This document shows, in pieces, positions 1-10,500 of a stretch of 49,653 nt of DNA. Position numbers and translations under genes: made by a program. Source of the stretch: Coemansia sp. RSA 487 (taxonomy: Eukaryota > Kickxellomycota > Kickxellomycetes > Kickxellales > Kickxellaceae); NCBI GenBank assembly GCA_027577595.1, contig JANBRJ010000113.1, positions 1 to 49,653 of the forward strand, in the 5' to 3' direction. The notes beneath the pieces are model-generated. The model was not told the DNA's origin, did no database searches, and worked only from the letters and a program-made list of their open reading frames with translations. Each line of letters starts with the position of its first letter. Position 1 is the stretch's first letter.

Positions 1-378
1 TCATCACAGATAGATAGACTTTTCTCCTCTGGGTTCGGTCTTCAGTTTTTATAATATACTTTTATTCATATTAAAATATATCATATATCTTGTTATTGTA
101 TACAAAGCTGGCATGGCAATTTGCCTTACCGAATCTGCCTCATTACATTAAATCAGCTTCTGGTAATTGAAGAGCACTGGAAGTTGTAATACATTTGCAC
201 AATCAAATCATAGAGCATGACATTTGTACCAATCTTTATCTCCCTCTGGTCACTGAAGATTTGCTTTCAGCAAGTATCACCGAAAGCTGGGGCAGATGCC
301 AAAGAGGGTTTCAGTGAATTGTCAAACGTCCCTCTATTTTAATAGATTTTGCAAAGATTCTGGGTTAAAACTAATCTC
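1..378. other. AT-rich flank, no gene seen
   Basis: AT-rich sequence beyond the 3' end of the first gene. I see no coding region and no recognisable RNA gene. It probably holds the 3' untranslated region of the minus-strand membrane protein and whatever lies to the left of the window. Confidence 0.4.
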
Positions 379-1125
379 CTAAGAAAATGCATTTACAGTG
401 AAAAACAACACTACAAACTTAAAGATAAAGTGGGTATAAAAGTCTGCCCCAGCCCTCAAGTTATGGATTTTCCTGTACTTTTTCAATACCATGTCCAAGG
501 TGTTGCAGAGTAGATAAACAACTATTACTGCTAATACTATATACTTTGGATATTTGTTAATACTTGCAAATGTTATAACAAAATAAATCAAGAGAAGTAT
601 GCCATAAGTAGAAGAGTTTATAGATTCATAAAGCTCTCTATGGTCCATGTCATACACATATAGTGCAAATATATACCCAATCTGAAGTAACAAGAAAAAC
701 AGGACACCCCAAAACAATCCGTATGTGTCATCCATTGTAATAAATAAACCTATCTGAGGCCCTTGTGTTATTCCAAAGACAACTAGTGCCCACTTTGGCA
801 CATCATCCACTTCATCATTACCGGTATTAAGTGCTTTTGGTATGATACACCCAAGTATAACACTATTTATCATAAAAAACCACAGAAAATCTGTGATTTT
901 ATAAGCTGCAGAGCTCTTAAATGCCATGCAAATTTCTGCAACTACCACTGCTGTTATTGTACAGCTGATGGAAATCTGCAATAGCTTCATAATATATGAC
1001 TTTTGTGTTACCTGTGCCCCAAAGTGATTGGGCTGAAACTCAAGCACCACATGTGGAGTTCCCATTGTATAACTGTCCATATTGTAGAGAAGGCTAACTA
1101 AATAAAGCAATAAATAAAATAGCAA
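379..1125 (-). CDS. Orphan multi-pass membrane protein
   Basis: A 248-residue frame with about seven strongly hydrophobic segments, near residues 1-18, 45-68, 78-98, 112-130, 137-157, 172-212 and 230-247, joined by short charged loops. It is therefore very likely an integral membrane protein. I do not recognise the family and assign no function. The gene is clearly AT-richer than the genes that follow, with many A/T third positions and many Ile, Phe, Tyr, Leu and Lys residues, which fits either fast evolution or a different origin. The start is uncertain: Met1 begins a hydrophobic stretch that could be a signal anchor, and Met16 is an alternative. An upstream exon cannot be excluded. Confidence 0.5.
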   Translation of the reverse strand: MLFYLLLYLVSLLYNMDSYTMGTPHVVLEFQPNHFGAQVTQKSYIMKLLQISISCTITAVVVAEICMAFKSSAAYKITDFLWFFMINSVILGCIIPKALNTGNDEVDDVPKWALVVFGITQGPQIGLFITMDDTYGLFWGVLFFLLLQIGYIFALYVYDMDHRELYESINSSTYGILLLIYFVITFASINKYPKYIVLAVIVVYLLCNTLDMVLKKYRKIHNLRAGADFYTHFIFKFVVLFFTVNAFS

Positions 1126-1979
1126 ATTCTGTGGAAATAAAGAATAAAAGCGTGAGATTTCAGAATCCTTGTTTCTTTTTGTAGGTTAAAGTAAAATGAG
1201 CTTCCTTTTTATTGTACATGTTCTTTGTAAAGTTTCCACTTCTTTATTTGATATTAGTAACACCATCTAAAGTCTTCATCTTTCTATAACATGCTACCCT
1301 AATCTTGAACAATGTGGCCCTATTTTTAGTTGTCTGCAGAGTAGAGACTTTTAGCTTTATTGAAAATCTGCAGCAACTTGAAGCTAATCTGGCTATACAA
1401 AAGGTGATAATATAGAAAGCATTAAAAGTAGAAGAGAGATGGGTATACAAACAATTAATGTTGACATTTCCTAATTATTCTATTTCAAAATGAAAGGAAA
1501 GGGCATTTAGGTGCTCTGCTAAGAATGTTGTTTTATTATTCTGCAATTTACATGGGCGTGTGTGTGCCTTGCTTGATGACTCGAAGGTAAAATGGTGCAA
1601 TGACTTTGTCCTCCAAATCAGCAAGCTTTAGAATTTCTTTCAAGTACCAAAACATTTATCTTCCAAGATGATGTCAGATTCTATAGAGATATATTAAACC
1701 TATATATGCATGCTATGGTCTTTAGAGTATTGGAGCCAAGCAACTGAATGCTGCTGGGTTGTTTGTGCCAGAACGCAGCATATACGTTATCATGTGATGT
1801 TTAAAAGTACCCATATATAGAGCAATGTGGTTTCAATTTTTTGCAAGTATTTAGTTTGTCGCAAAAATTTGCGATTTGTAGTTACCAAAGTAAACAACAA
1901 TTCAAACACTTTCTTTCTGCACTCTTGAAGAAATACCACCGTATTATATACTATAGCATTCTCAACGAAAAATATCTAC
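1126..1979. other. Divergent intergenic region
   Basis: About 850 AT-rich bases between the divergently transcribed membrane-protein gene and SNRNP40, so it must hold both promoters. A TATATA stretch at 1814-1819 lies about 165 bases before the SNRNP40 start and could act as a TATA element. Short frames here have no recognisable content. Confidence 0.4.
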
Positions 1980-3095
1980 ATGGTAGAATACAAACGCAAA
2001 GGCCTGCTAGCCGGCTCAGCAGTTGAATCAAAAGAGTCGCAGGCAAACAAAAACATTCCGGCTGCCAGAACAGCGGTTGCATTAGTTAAACGAGCAAAAG
2101 AGAATAGCGAAGAAGTAGCGGAAAGTAAAGGCGAAATTGTACGCGCCGGACCAAAGCGCACATCAGGACTCCAAGCCCCAATAATGCATCTGACCGGACA
2201 TTCGCGGGAGGTAACAACATGTCGGTTCTCGCCAAATGGCGAACATGTAGCGTCGGGATCGGCAGATTCGAAGGTATTTCTATGGAACACATATGGCGAG
2301 TGCACAAACTATGGCGTGCTACAAGGACATAAGAGTGGTGTTTTAGAGGTGCAATGGATGCCAGGCGGCGAGCGGCTTGTGACAGCCAGTGCCGATAACG
2401 CTGTGGCCATTTGGGATGCACGAACGGGTGAGCGGCTGAGGCGTGGGAGAAAGCACACGGCAGCCGTGAACTCGTGCTGTCCACTGAGCTGGGGAACTGG
2501 CGATGATAATCTCTTTGCAAGCGCATCGGATGATGGAATGGTGTATCTGTGGGATGCACGCGAACGCCATCCGGTAGCAGAAATCGACAACAGCAGCCTG
2601 CCACTGACATCGATTGTAGCAGCGCCCTCGGGAAACACGGTGTACACAGGCGCCTTGGATAACAACGTCACCGCTTGGGATGTCCGGACGCTCGCGCCCG
2701 TGCACGTACTGCGTGGACATTCAGATACCGTCATGGGATTGGCGATCTCACCCAAGACCGGGAACTACCTGCTGTCTACATCGCTGGACAGCAGTGTGCG
2801 GCTGTGGGATCTTCGCCCGTACTGTCGCAATCCCAATCGCTGCGAACGCGTGTTTGCTGGTACACCACATGGATTTGAAAAGAACCTGATACGGCCTGCT
2901 TTTGACCGCGATGAGTCCATGGCTGCTTCAGGTAGCGTGGACAGGACACTGACAATATGGAATATGCGGACCGGCGAAATCAAATACAAGCTGCCTGGGC
3001 ACAAGGGATGCGTGACCCAAGTCGACTTCCATCCTCAGGAACCGATAGTGCTCTCAGGGAGCATTGACAAGACCATATTCCTTGGAGAGCTATAG
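1980..3095 (+). CDS. SNRNP40: U5 snRNP 40 kDa WD40 protein (SNRNP40/Spf38 type)
   Basis: A 371-residue seven-bladed WD40 protein. The N terminus (MVEYKRKG...) and the segment LQAPIMHLTGH before the first blade match the U5 snRNP 40 kDa protein, which begins with a similar KRKG and carries LQAPIM-LSGH at the same place. WD repeats run from about residue 68 to the end; blade closings visible include FLWNTYGEC, AIWDARTGER, YLWDARERH and RLWDLRPY. The late motif HGFEKNLIRPAF matches the family's HNFEKNLLR, and the protein ends in a FLGEL close to the family's YMGEI. In other organisms this protein binds Prp8 in the U5 snRNP and acts in pre-mRNA splicing in the nucleus. The length is normal and the gene is intronless. 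It converges on the kinase gene, 111 bases away. Confidence 0.93.
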   Translation: MVEYKRKGLLAGSAVESKESQANKNIPAARTAVALVKRAKENSEEVAESKGEIVRAGPKRTSGLQAPIMHLTGHSREVTTCRFSPNGEHVASGSADSKVFLWNTYGECTNYGVLQGHKSGVLEVQWMPGGERLVTASADNAVAIWDARTGERLRRGRKHTAAVNSCCPLSWGTGDDNLFASASDDGMVYLWDARERHPVAEIDNSSLPLTSIVAAPSGNTVYTGALDNNVTAWDVRTLAPVHVLRGHSDTVMGLAISPKTGNYLLSTSLDSSVRLWDLRPYCRNPNRCERVFAGTPHGFEKNLIRPAFDRDESMAASGSVDRTLTIWNMRTGEIKYKLPGHKGCVTQVDFHPQEPIVLSGSIDKTIFLGEL

Positions 3096-3206
3096 CAACG
3101 CAGCTCTCCTTTTTCATCTCTCCTTTACGCCTTCCTTTCGTCTGTGTTTGTGCCAAACGGCAGTGATTTTTGTGGTTTGTGAAGTAATGTTAGGCAAAAT
3201 TCAAAC

Positions 3207-4775
3207 TTATTCCCGCTGCTGCGCTTCTTCAGGGATGCTACCAGGCTGCGTTCTTTGAGAAATCGCATTGGCGCGCTGTTCAGCTTCGCGCCTTTCGCGT
3301 ATCCTCCTGCGAATCACCCGAAGCTTCGCAACGGCATTAATAACGGGCATGATGTCAAAGATGGGCTTCAGGACATTATCCACATCCTCCTGGGTAATCG
3401 TGCTAACAACATGCTTGCAATTGTCCTCCTTACTAGGCAGTTCAATGGTGCCGCCCTGTGTGACCCAGGGATGCTCGCGGATGTCTGGAATCGTGATGCG
3501 TGCTTCAGGGTTGCGCTCTAGCATGTGTGACAGCAAATCCTGCAGCTGTTCGTCGTGCGGGCCAGGGAAACTTATGCTGCCCGATGAAATGGAATCCATA
3601 ATCTCAACAGCGCTGGACCCCTTGAACGGAAGAGTGCCGAATATAAACCCGTACAAGCACACGCCTAATGACCAGATGTCTGCTGCCTCTCCGGATATCT
3701 CATCAATTCCTTGGCATTGCTCGGGCGCCATGAATGCGGGCGTACCAGACGCTCCCTTGACTTTGTCTCCGCCGTCGCTAGGCATGACAGACTCGCCAAA
3801 ATCTGCGACTTTCAAAACGTCGTCGTCTGTCAGCAGCATATTGTCTGGTTTGATATCCCTATGGATAATGCCATGCTCGTGAAGATACTCAAGCGCAAGG
3901 AGCGCATGCGTAAAGTACTTGTGCGCTTGCTCTGGTGAAAGCGGTGTTGTCTTTTCGCCAGAAGAGTCAAGGCATTGCACAGGACCCTTTTTGCATATAT
4001 CAATGACTACAAATGTTCGTATAAGCAGAAAGAAAAATGTATGTAACGTTAACAAAGGCTCTTTTGGCGTATTATTTGGGACAAGCCTACACACAAGCCA
4101 AGCGTGTGTGGATACTGCGCTTTTCTTTTTCTTTGTTGCTGCTTGTTAGAGCTGGGGGGAGAACAGCTGTTAGATGGAAAGCACTGTGTAGAAATCGCGA
4201 AGCAGGGAAAAATCACATGCTTGCATCTTTTCTTTTGAAAGTGCAGCACTTGCTATTGAGGCTTTTTTTGAAAGTGCTACCCTTAAATGAAGGCCACTTG
4301 TGCAAAATACACTCTTACCTAGATACAAAACATCGTGCTCAGTGTCGTTCAGCGCCTCATGGAGCCTGACAAGATGCGGGTGCTTGAGCTTCTTCGATAT
4401 TGCCAGCTCGGCCTTTATAAGATAAAATGGGTCCGTTTCTTCTTCGCTGCTTTGCTTCTGAAGCAGCATGCGTCTGGCTGCGAATAATCCTCCATGACCT
4501 GGATGCATGGGAGGCATTCCTCTGCGACCGCCTCCCATCATACTCCCTCTCATCATATTCGCCTGCTGCTGCTTGCGCAGGTTGGCTTTGCTGTATTCCT
4601 TCATTGCAAACGCCTCTCCAGTCACCTTGTTCTTGACAAGGTGCACAGTACCAAAGGAGCCATGGCCAAGCTCCTCGATAACCTCGTAGTCGCCGACAAC
4701 CGTGACACCGTCGCCACTTTCGCTTACTTCTGCCGCAACAGTGTACTTTACGCTGGTATCCGTCACTTTGTACAT
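3207..4775 (-). CDS. CaMKK-type Ser/Thr protein kinase, two exons
   Basis: Exon 1 is 4775-4319 and exon 2 is 4006-3207; the 312-base intron starts GTAAGA and ends TTTGTAG. The joined frame is 418 residues and restores the kinase core as HDVLYL|VIDICKKGPV. Visible motifs are the glycine loop GHGSFG (37-42), the ATP lysine AMK (K59), HRDIKPDN (201-208), DFG (221-223), GTPAFMAPE with a probable activation Thr (T241) and a full C lobe. Between K59 and helix C there is a long Arg/Gly/Met/Pro-rich insert (about 65-105), the hallmark of Ca2+/calmodulin-dependent kinase kinases and their fungal relatives (Ssp1, Sak1/Tos3/Elm1). The family phosphorylates activation loops of AMPK/Snf1-type kinases; that role here is inferred by family. 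A basic C-terminal tail follows the kinase domain. Confidence 0.85.
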
Positions 4776-5164
4776 TTTTGTTAAAGAAAAAGTAGCAGTC
4801 GACCCGTGCTACAGAATAATAACCAGCGATAGCAGTGGCAAAAAGAGGAAAAATAATAAAAAGAGATCTGGACAGAACAGAAATAGAAAAGGAGTTTATT
4901 TGTTCAAGCAAAATGGAAAAATGATAAAAATAACAGAAAGCGATGATAGAAAGTTAAAGAAGGAAAGGCTGTTGTTTTCTGGTCGCCATTGAAAGGCCGA
5001 AACTCAGGGAAATGGAAAGATTTGCACATATTTATCCTGTTGAAGCTTGCTGTCAGCGCTCACGAGGCACCAGATAGAAATAAGCGCAACCAACAGCTGA
5101 ACACATGCTTGGCAAGGAGAGATCGTGTGTATGTTGCACAAGGCGTTATGTTCTGCAATAGCTT
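4776..5164. other. Intergenic region, kinase upstream / DUF1748 downstream
   Basis: About 390 AT-rich bases between the start of the CaMKK-type kinase and the 3' end of the DUF1748 gene, both on the minus strand. It presumably holds the kinase promoter and leader. No gene or strong repeat seen. Confidence 0.35.
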
Positions 5165-5510
5165 TTATCCACGCTTAAAGTACTTGCTGCTTGCAAGTAG
5201 CGGCTGTGCAAAGTCCATGGCGCGCTCTCCGATCTCCAGGTAGCTCTTGGCTGTGCGATAAACGGCGCTGTTTGGGTCATTTGTGGCAATACTACAGCAG
5301 CAAAGATAATAGTGACAATACAGTGGCTTCCAAAAAAAACAGATTGTGCTAGGTTTGCTATGAGCTATGGTCTCCAAAATTGCTGCTGAATAACCGAGAA
5401 CCAAATGTACACACTTACGTTAGCCCTGTTGACCGCCGTATGCCCGCCAGCGCTGTCGAAATAAGCACAAGATCCAAGCTGATATGAATAGCTTTCCCGA
5501 TGACACTCAT
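5165..5510 (-). CDS. DUF1748-family microprotein, two exons
   Basis: A small spliced gene. Exon 1 is 5510-5419 (92 bases, starting MSVIGKAIHISLDLVLIS), followed by a 127-base intron (GTAAGT...TGTAG), and exon 2 is 5291-5165. The splice joins STGL-T-IATNDPNS in frame and yields 72 residues. The pattern SLDLVLISTALAGIRRSTGL at 11-30, then a loop with N-P, Y-L--GE, and a C-terminal S-YF-RG matches the fungal DUF1748 family (yeast YIL156W-B is of similar length). One N-terminal hydrophobic helix suggests a small membrane or mitochondrial protein; the molecular function of the family is not established as far as I know. Canonical splice sites, matching phase and full family length make the model solid, although each exon alone looks like noise. 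Confidence 0.83.
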
Positions 5511-5750
5511 TGTGTTCAGACTGGGTAGAGAGGCAGCGACAAAAGGTACAAGGGTGAATACAGGCGTAGAAGCTCGAATAAAACAAAGCGCTGAAGATGT
5601 TTCGTCTATAGTGTAAAAATAAACCGAAAAGCAAACTAAAGTAAAGAAAGAAGCTGAACTTTTCCATGCGACATTGTCACTTTCTCATTTTTATTTGTGA
5701 CGTTTCCCCTATTCCACGAAAAAGGCACGAAAATCATGTGGCATCTAATT

Positions 5751-6836
5751 TCACGCTATAGCTGTGTTGACATCCCACAGCGAGATTCGTGTGTCTCTGC
5801 TTGCAACAGCCAGCCATTGCGGGCGCAAGCTCCAGCGCTGTCGGGCTGCCGGTTCTTTGATGTGTGGCGGACAATCCTTTCCTGGGGTACTCAAGTCAAT
5901 AGATGTCAGCGCTGCCCGATGGAATGCCACGTCGCTTATATGGCTGAGCTCTTTGCTGTAGAGATGTGCTACGTAGTCCCAGCCAGCGACAGCCACAAGA
6001 CCTGGCGATGAAAAGCACCGGATTTCTGCAGCACCGCTATTCCTGAGCGTAGCATGCTGTGTTTTGTTGTCAGCATCTTCGCCACCTACAGGAACACAAC
6101 AGATCGTGTTGTCAGCAGCGCATGTGTAAAGCACCCGGCTTCCGCGGTCGTAATCTATGCTCATTATCGGCTCCTTGTGCGATGTCGCTAAAGATCGTGC
6201 GTGTTTTGCAACGCATGCATCTGCCGACACGCACAGCTCAAAACATTGAAGCAGTGTGCTTTCGTAGCCCACATACAACGCCAGACACTCCATGTTATTG
6301 TCACAAGCTTCTTTTTCCTTGGCTGAAGACGGCAAGCTCCCGAGAGACATGCACATTGGTGGATCTTGGCGAGGGCCAGATGGCGAGCTTGTCTTGTGGC
6401 CGATGTTAAAAGAAAACCGCTTCCCGCCACTGACCTCGTAAGCAAATGCATCGCCCGACCCTGCGTCGCTCAGTGCAACAAGCCAGGTTTTGCTACCTAT
6501 TGAGAAAGCTGTGAACTTACAAAAGCTCATCGCATCGACGTCCACAGACTTTGCCAGCACCAGCTCCCCTTTGAACTCGCCTGCTTCAAGCCTCCATACA
6601 CATAGCTTGTTGTCTCTTCCCTGGCTAATGACCGTGTCAACGCCCACGCCACGAACAGCAAGAATTGGACCCTTATGTGCCCTAGGAGCACTTGCCAGCT
6701 GCCGTTTAAGAAGCATGTTCCACACAATCAATTGTCCATCCTGGTCGCCAGACACTAGGAAGCGATCGTCTGCAAAAAAGCGCACGCTGTTGACCGCCGC
6801 CTGGTGTCCTCGAAACACAAAATCTGGCTGTGCCAT
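5751..6836 (-). CDS. ASA1: ASTRA-associated protein 1 (ASA1), WD40
   Basis: A 361-residue WD40 protein. It opens with PDFVFRGHQAAVNSVRF and SGDQDGQLIVWN, then a basic segment with RAHKGPILAV, and near the C terminus GWDYVAHLYS and ASRDTRISLWD. This signature matches Asa1 and its animal relative GNB1L: the first blade reads P-F-LRGH, followed by SGD-DG---W and AHK--IL-V. Asa1 works with Tel2-Tti1-Tti2 (TTT/ASTRA) in maturation of PIKK kinases such as Tor, ATM and ATR; this role is taken from the family. Intronless, normal length. It is divergently arranged with NUP192 across a 686-base shared promoter region. Confidence 0.82.
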   Translation of the reverse strand: MAQPDFVFRGHQAAVNSVRFFADDRFLVSGDQDGQLIVWNMLLKRQLASAPRAHKGPILAVRGVGVDTVISQGRDNKLCVWRLEAGEFKGELVLAKSVDVDAMSFCKFTAFSIGSKTWLVALSDAGSGDAFAYEVSGGKRFSFNIGHKTSSPSGPRQDPPMCMSLGSLPSSAKEKEACDNNMECLALYVGYESTLLQCFELCVSADACVAKHARSLATSHKEPIMSIDYDRGSRVLYTCAADNTICCVPVGGEDADNKTQHATLRNSGAAEIRCFSSPGLVAVAGWDYVAHLYSKELSHISDVAFHRAALTSIDLSTPGKDCPPHIKEPAARQRWSLRPQWLAVASRDTRISLWDVNTAIA

Positions 6837-7522
6837 TCTTTACGCACACAGGAAATATAATACAAAAGTCAGTTCGATAGAAAGAACAAGGCAATGGTGG
6901 TGGTGAGTAAAATAGCCGTTTTTGGTAGCATTTTGCCTCGCCTTGTGTGTATTTCTCAGTAGCTGTGCTTCAACATCACTCTGCCTGAACATCGGCCTGA
7001 TTATGGAGTGATCAACAATGATTGGATCACCAACAAACGCGTAAATGTTTTTTCTCTGTAATGATCAACAAACGGAACTTTTACCCTGTTGTTTTGTGCT
7101 TCTCTTTTGCACTTTCACAAATCCATTCTTGTCATTCTTCTTGTTTGCTTAATATTACATCTACACGCGTGCACACCGTATCTGTATAACCGTCAAAACA
7201 AAGTGCGAACGTGTGCGTGTGCGTGTTGTCCTTGGACCGCTGGTCGCTATTTTCTTACCTTTGAACATCAAATTCCAAAATCGTGCTCTTTTTTTTTTTA
7301 GAAACTATTGATTCTAAAATTCCCTCTTTTCATTCCGCTACTTGATAGTATCTACAGTGGTTAAAGGCATTAAAGGTAAGCGCAGAGCCACAATTCGCTG
7401 ATTTAACACGTCCTACACACTGGGCAGATTGCTGCTTCAAGCCTATTTGTAAAAAAGGTGTAAATATTAAAACGTATGTTCTTTGTTTTTGATATCATAT
7501 TGCTGTTGCATGCTGCTATAGA
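6837..7522. promoter_or_regulatory. Divergent promoter of ASA1 and NUP192, two ACGCGT boxes
   Basis: This 686-base AT-rich region separates two divergently transcribed genes. It holds two exact ACGCGT hexamers, at 7037-7042 and 7165-7170, which is the MluI cell-cycle box bound by MBF in yeasts. It also has repeats of the short phrase GATCAACAA near 7010 and 7065. The hexamer matches are seen directly; MBF control is inference and a hexamer can occur by chance. Confidence 0.35.
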
Positions 7523-10500
7523 ATGGCAAATACTACTTGGGAGCCAGAAAGGTTTGCACAGCTTAACAAGCTGCTCGAGGAGAGCCTGGAGCTGACAGAC
7601 GAGTCTCCAGCATTCGACCAGCTCAAGAAGCAGCTTGAGAAGTTTAAGCCCGATATGGCAGGGCTGTTTGAATATCCGGGAAAAAACTCACAGCACCGGA
7701 CCGAACTCGAAAAGGGCACACCAACAATCAACGGTGAAAAGTTCAAGGTCAGCAGCGAGTTTATCACCGAGGCAAAGAAGCTCTCTGATTTTCTTGAGAT
7801 TGACGAAGACATTGCATCGGCGTTGGTGTACAAGGCAACTCCTTATGAAAAGCGCTACGAGCTGCCTGCCGCCGAGACATCGGTGCTACTCTTCTTTTCC
7901 GAGCGCGAAGCAAAGCTGATGTGTCTTAACACTCTGTTTGCGGGCGGTGCCAGTGCTTCTGTTGACGAACCTGTCAGAGCCGTCTTAGAAAAGTATACTA
8001 GCGAGATCCTCTCCACTGCCCTAAAGGCCTCTGACAAGATGTTCCCGGAACGGCTTCTCAGCACAATGGGCGAGCTAAAGGCAAAGCAAGACAAAATAAC
8101 AGCCTACTTGAACGGCCCAACCGCGGATATTCCATACCAACGCGATGTGGTGGAGTTTGTGAACACAAAGCTCAGCGACGAGCGCAAGCAGCTTGCGATA
8201 CTTCTGTTTGGCATTGTGCGCGACTACCAGCTCAATTCCAACGAACTTATTGCTGTTGTTGCGTGGCTCCGCACAAGCAGCGTTGATGATCCTGCTACAC
8301 TGCGCATGGTCATCGCTTTACTTGTTGCTCTGGGCACTGCTGCCGAGGGCACCAACCAGGAACTGTCCGAGGTTGCGGCCTTGGACAAGATCAGCTATCT
8401 AGTCCGTGACAGCGACTTCCTTGTCAAGCTCAACGCAGAAATTGTCGATAAACAGTGGAATGACGATGGAATGAAGGGCTTTGTATGGCTGCAATGGGCG
8501 CTTCTGGCGCTGTTCGGAATGAAGCGCTCTCCAGGATTCGATCGGCTTATCGGCTACCGCGAAGATCGGGTGGAAAACATTGCAGAGCAAGCGATTCAGA
8601 TGGGCGCTTATCGCTTTGCTGTTGACTATCTACTTGGCTTCCGCATCACAGACGATCTTGAATATGACCTGTCCGCAGAGTTTGAGGTTCTTCAGCGGCA
8701 GCACGTAAAGGCACCTGTGGCAATAGCGCCTGATGGCTCGTCAGAAAACGCAGAAAAGCCAGTGTCCCCACGCTATCCTCGCTTTACTGATATCCCTGCC
8801 GACTTCCAGTGGCAGATTGAGCGCACTTTGGAGGACACGCTGGCCACGTTTATCGAGCGGATGTCCAGCCTCGTCCGGCGTATGCGCTACAGCGAAGAGG
8901 ATGCCATCTACCAAGCCCAACAGGCTGAGCAGCAGCGCATATTCCAGGAAGAACAGCGCCAGCAGCAACAGCAACAACAGCTTATGCTTCAAGGTGGATA
9001 TCGCTATAGCCGCCCTATTGCAGGCAACACCAGCTCCTCTGCCTCAAATACCGCATCGGCAGCTGAGCCGCGTCGCGACACCGAGTGTCTATTTTTGTGG
9101 ATCACTGTTCTGTACTCCGACAAGCCCGACACGGGGCTTCGTTTCTGGGGCCAAGGCAGCAGCAATAGCCATGTCGAGCTTGGTGATCGCCTGTCAGTGT
9201 TTCTGCGTTGGGGGTCCGACTGCCGCGAACAGGGCATGATCCGTGGCTACTTTAACATGCTCTCAGCTCTGGCATGTGGTCCCCAGGCAAGCGTCTGCGC
9301 GCACGAGTTTATGAGCGCCTCTAGTGGGAGTCTGATGAGCCCCAGCCGCAACCAAGTGGCCTCCAACCAAGCCCCGCTTTGCTCGTGGTCTGCACTGTTT
9401 GGTGCACTTGACTTCTATGCCAGTAGCCTGAGACAAAACGAGCCTGACCCCTTGGCAGAGACCCCCGAGATTCCAGATGCCGAGATCTCGTTGCTGCGCT
9501 CATTCCTGAGACTTTGTCGCTCTGTTGTTCGCTACTCGATTGTTGCACGGACTATGCTGTACGAGAGCCCCGAGTACAATGCGATCATGACAATATTCAA
9601 CTTGCTTGGGTGCGTGGTTCCTGTCCCGTTGAAGGCTAGCCTCATCAACACGATTGCTGCGTTTGGCGAGCTCAATCCGGAAATTCCGTATGGCGACGAC
9701 GCACATGCCGACAGTATCTACCAGGCGATCAACGAGATGGCACGTCGCAGCTGGATCCTGCTTGAGCAGAGCCAGACGCTTTCGACAACAAACAACCTCG
9801 ACGCCCTGCGCGACGCTCGCCCCGCAGACGTGCAGCAAGTCCCAATGCCAGGCAAAACCCCCTCTCGGAGGGTAAATATTGGGCGCGGAAGCTCTGGCAG
9901 GCCGGCGCAGAACCGCGGCGGTATTGTTTATGAGCTGGAGGAGGTCGAGACAGCCGTAGAAACCTACCCAGAGATGCGTGCGTTTGTGCGGCTTATTTCT
10001 TGCCTTATCCACTCTTCGAGCGGCGCCCCTGTGCTGTCCAATATGGAGCGCGACCCAATCCTCTATTCCGTGCCATCGCCATCGATTCCAACGGATTTGG
10101 GCGAATCGTACCGCATTCCTGGCGTTAGCCCGTATATTGGATTTGTGCTCGACAGCGTTCTGCTGAAGGCCGAGCAGCGCGCTTATCGCTATCCATCAGA
10201 AAAGTGGAGTGTGTATGCGCTTTCGCTTGATGTGGTCGAGCGCTGCCTTGGAACCTTGGACCTGAGCGCATTTATTACAGATACCGGCAACCAGGGTGCT
10301 ACGCGCTCTAGCAGTAGCGTTTTCCAACAAAACGGCGGCTCAGCGTCTGCTCTTCAGGCAATCGTCACACATCCTGGCTTTGAGATTGCGATTCGCATTC
10401 TCTGTGGCTCAAAGCTGCTGGACACCCTACTTCATGTCCTGGCTGTTGGTGTTGACACCCTCAACACTTCCACCGGCGATCTTGGCAAGTCCATTGAGCT

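Noticed and set aside
1244-1450. 68-residue minus-strand frame upstream of the orphan membrane protein
   Set aside because: Short, AT-rich and featureless; more likely promoter or leader sequence.
2086-2755. Several minus-strand frames of 109-174 residues opposite SNRNP40
   Set aside because: Antisense shadows of a well-supported WD40 gene.
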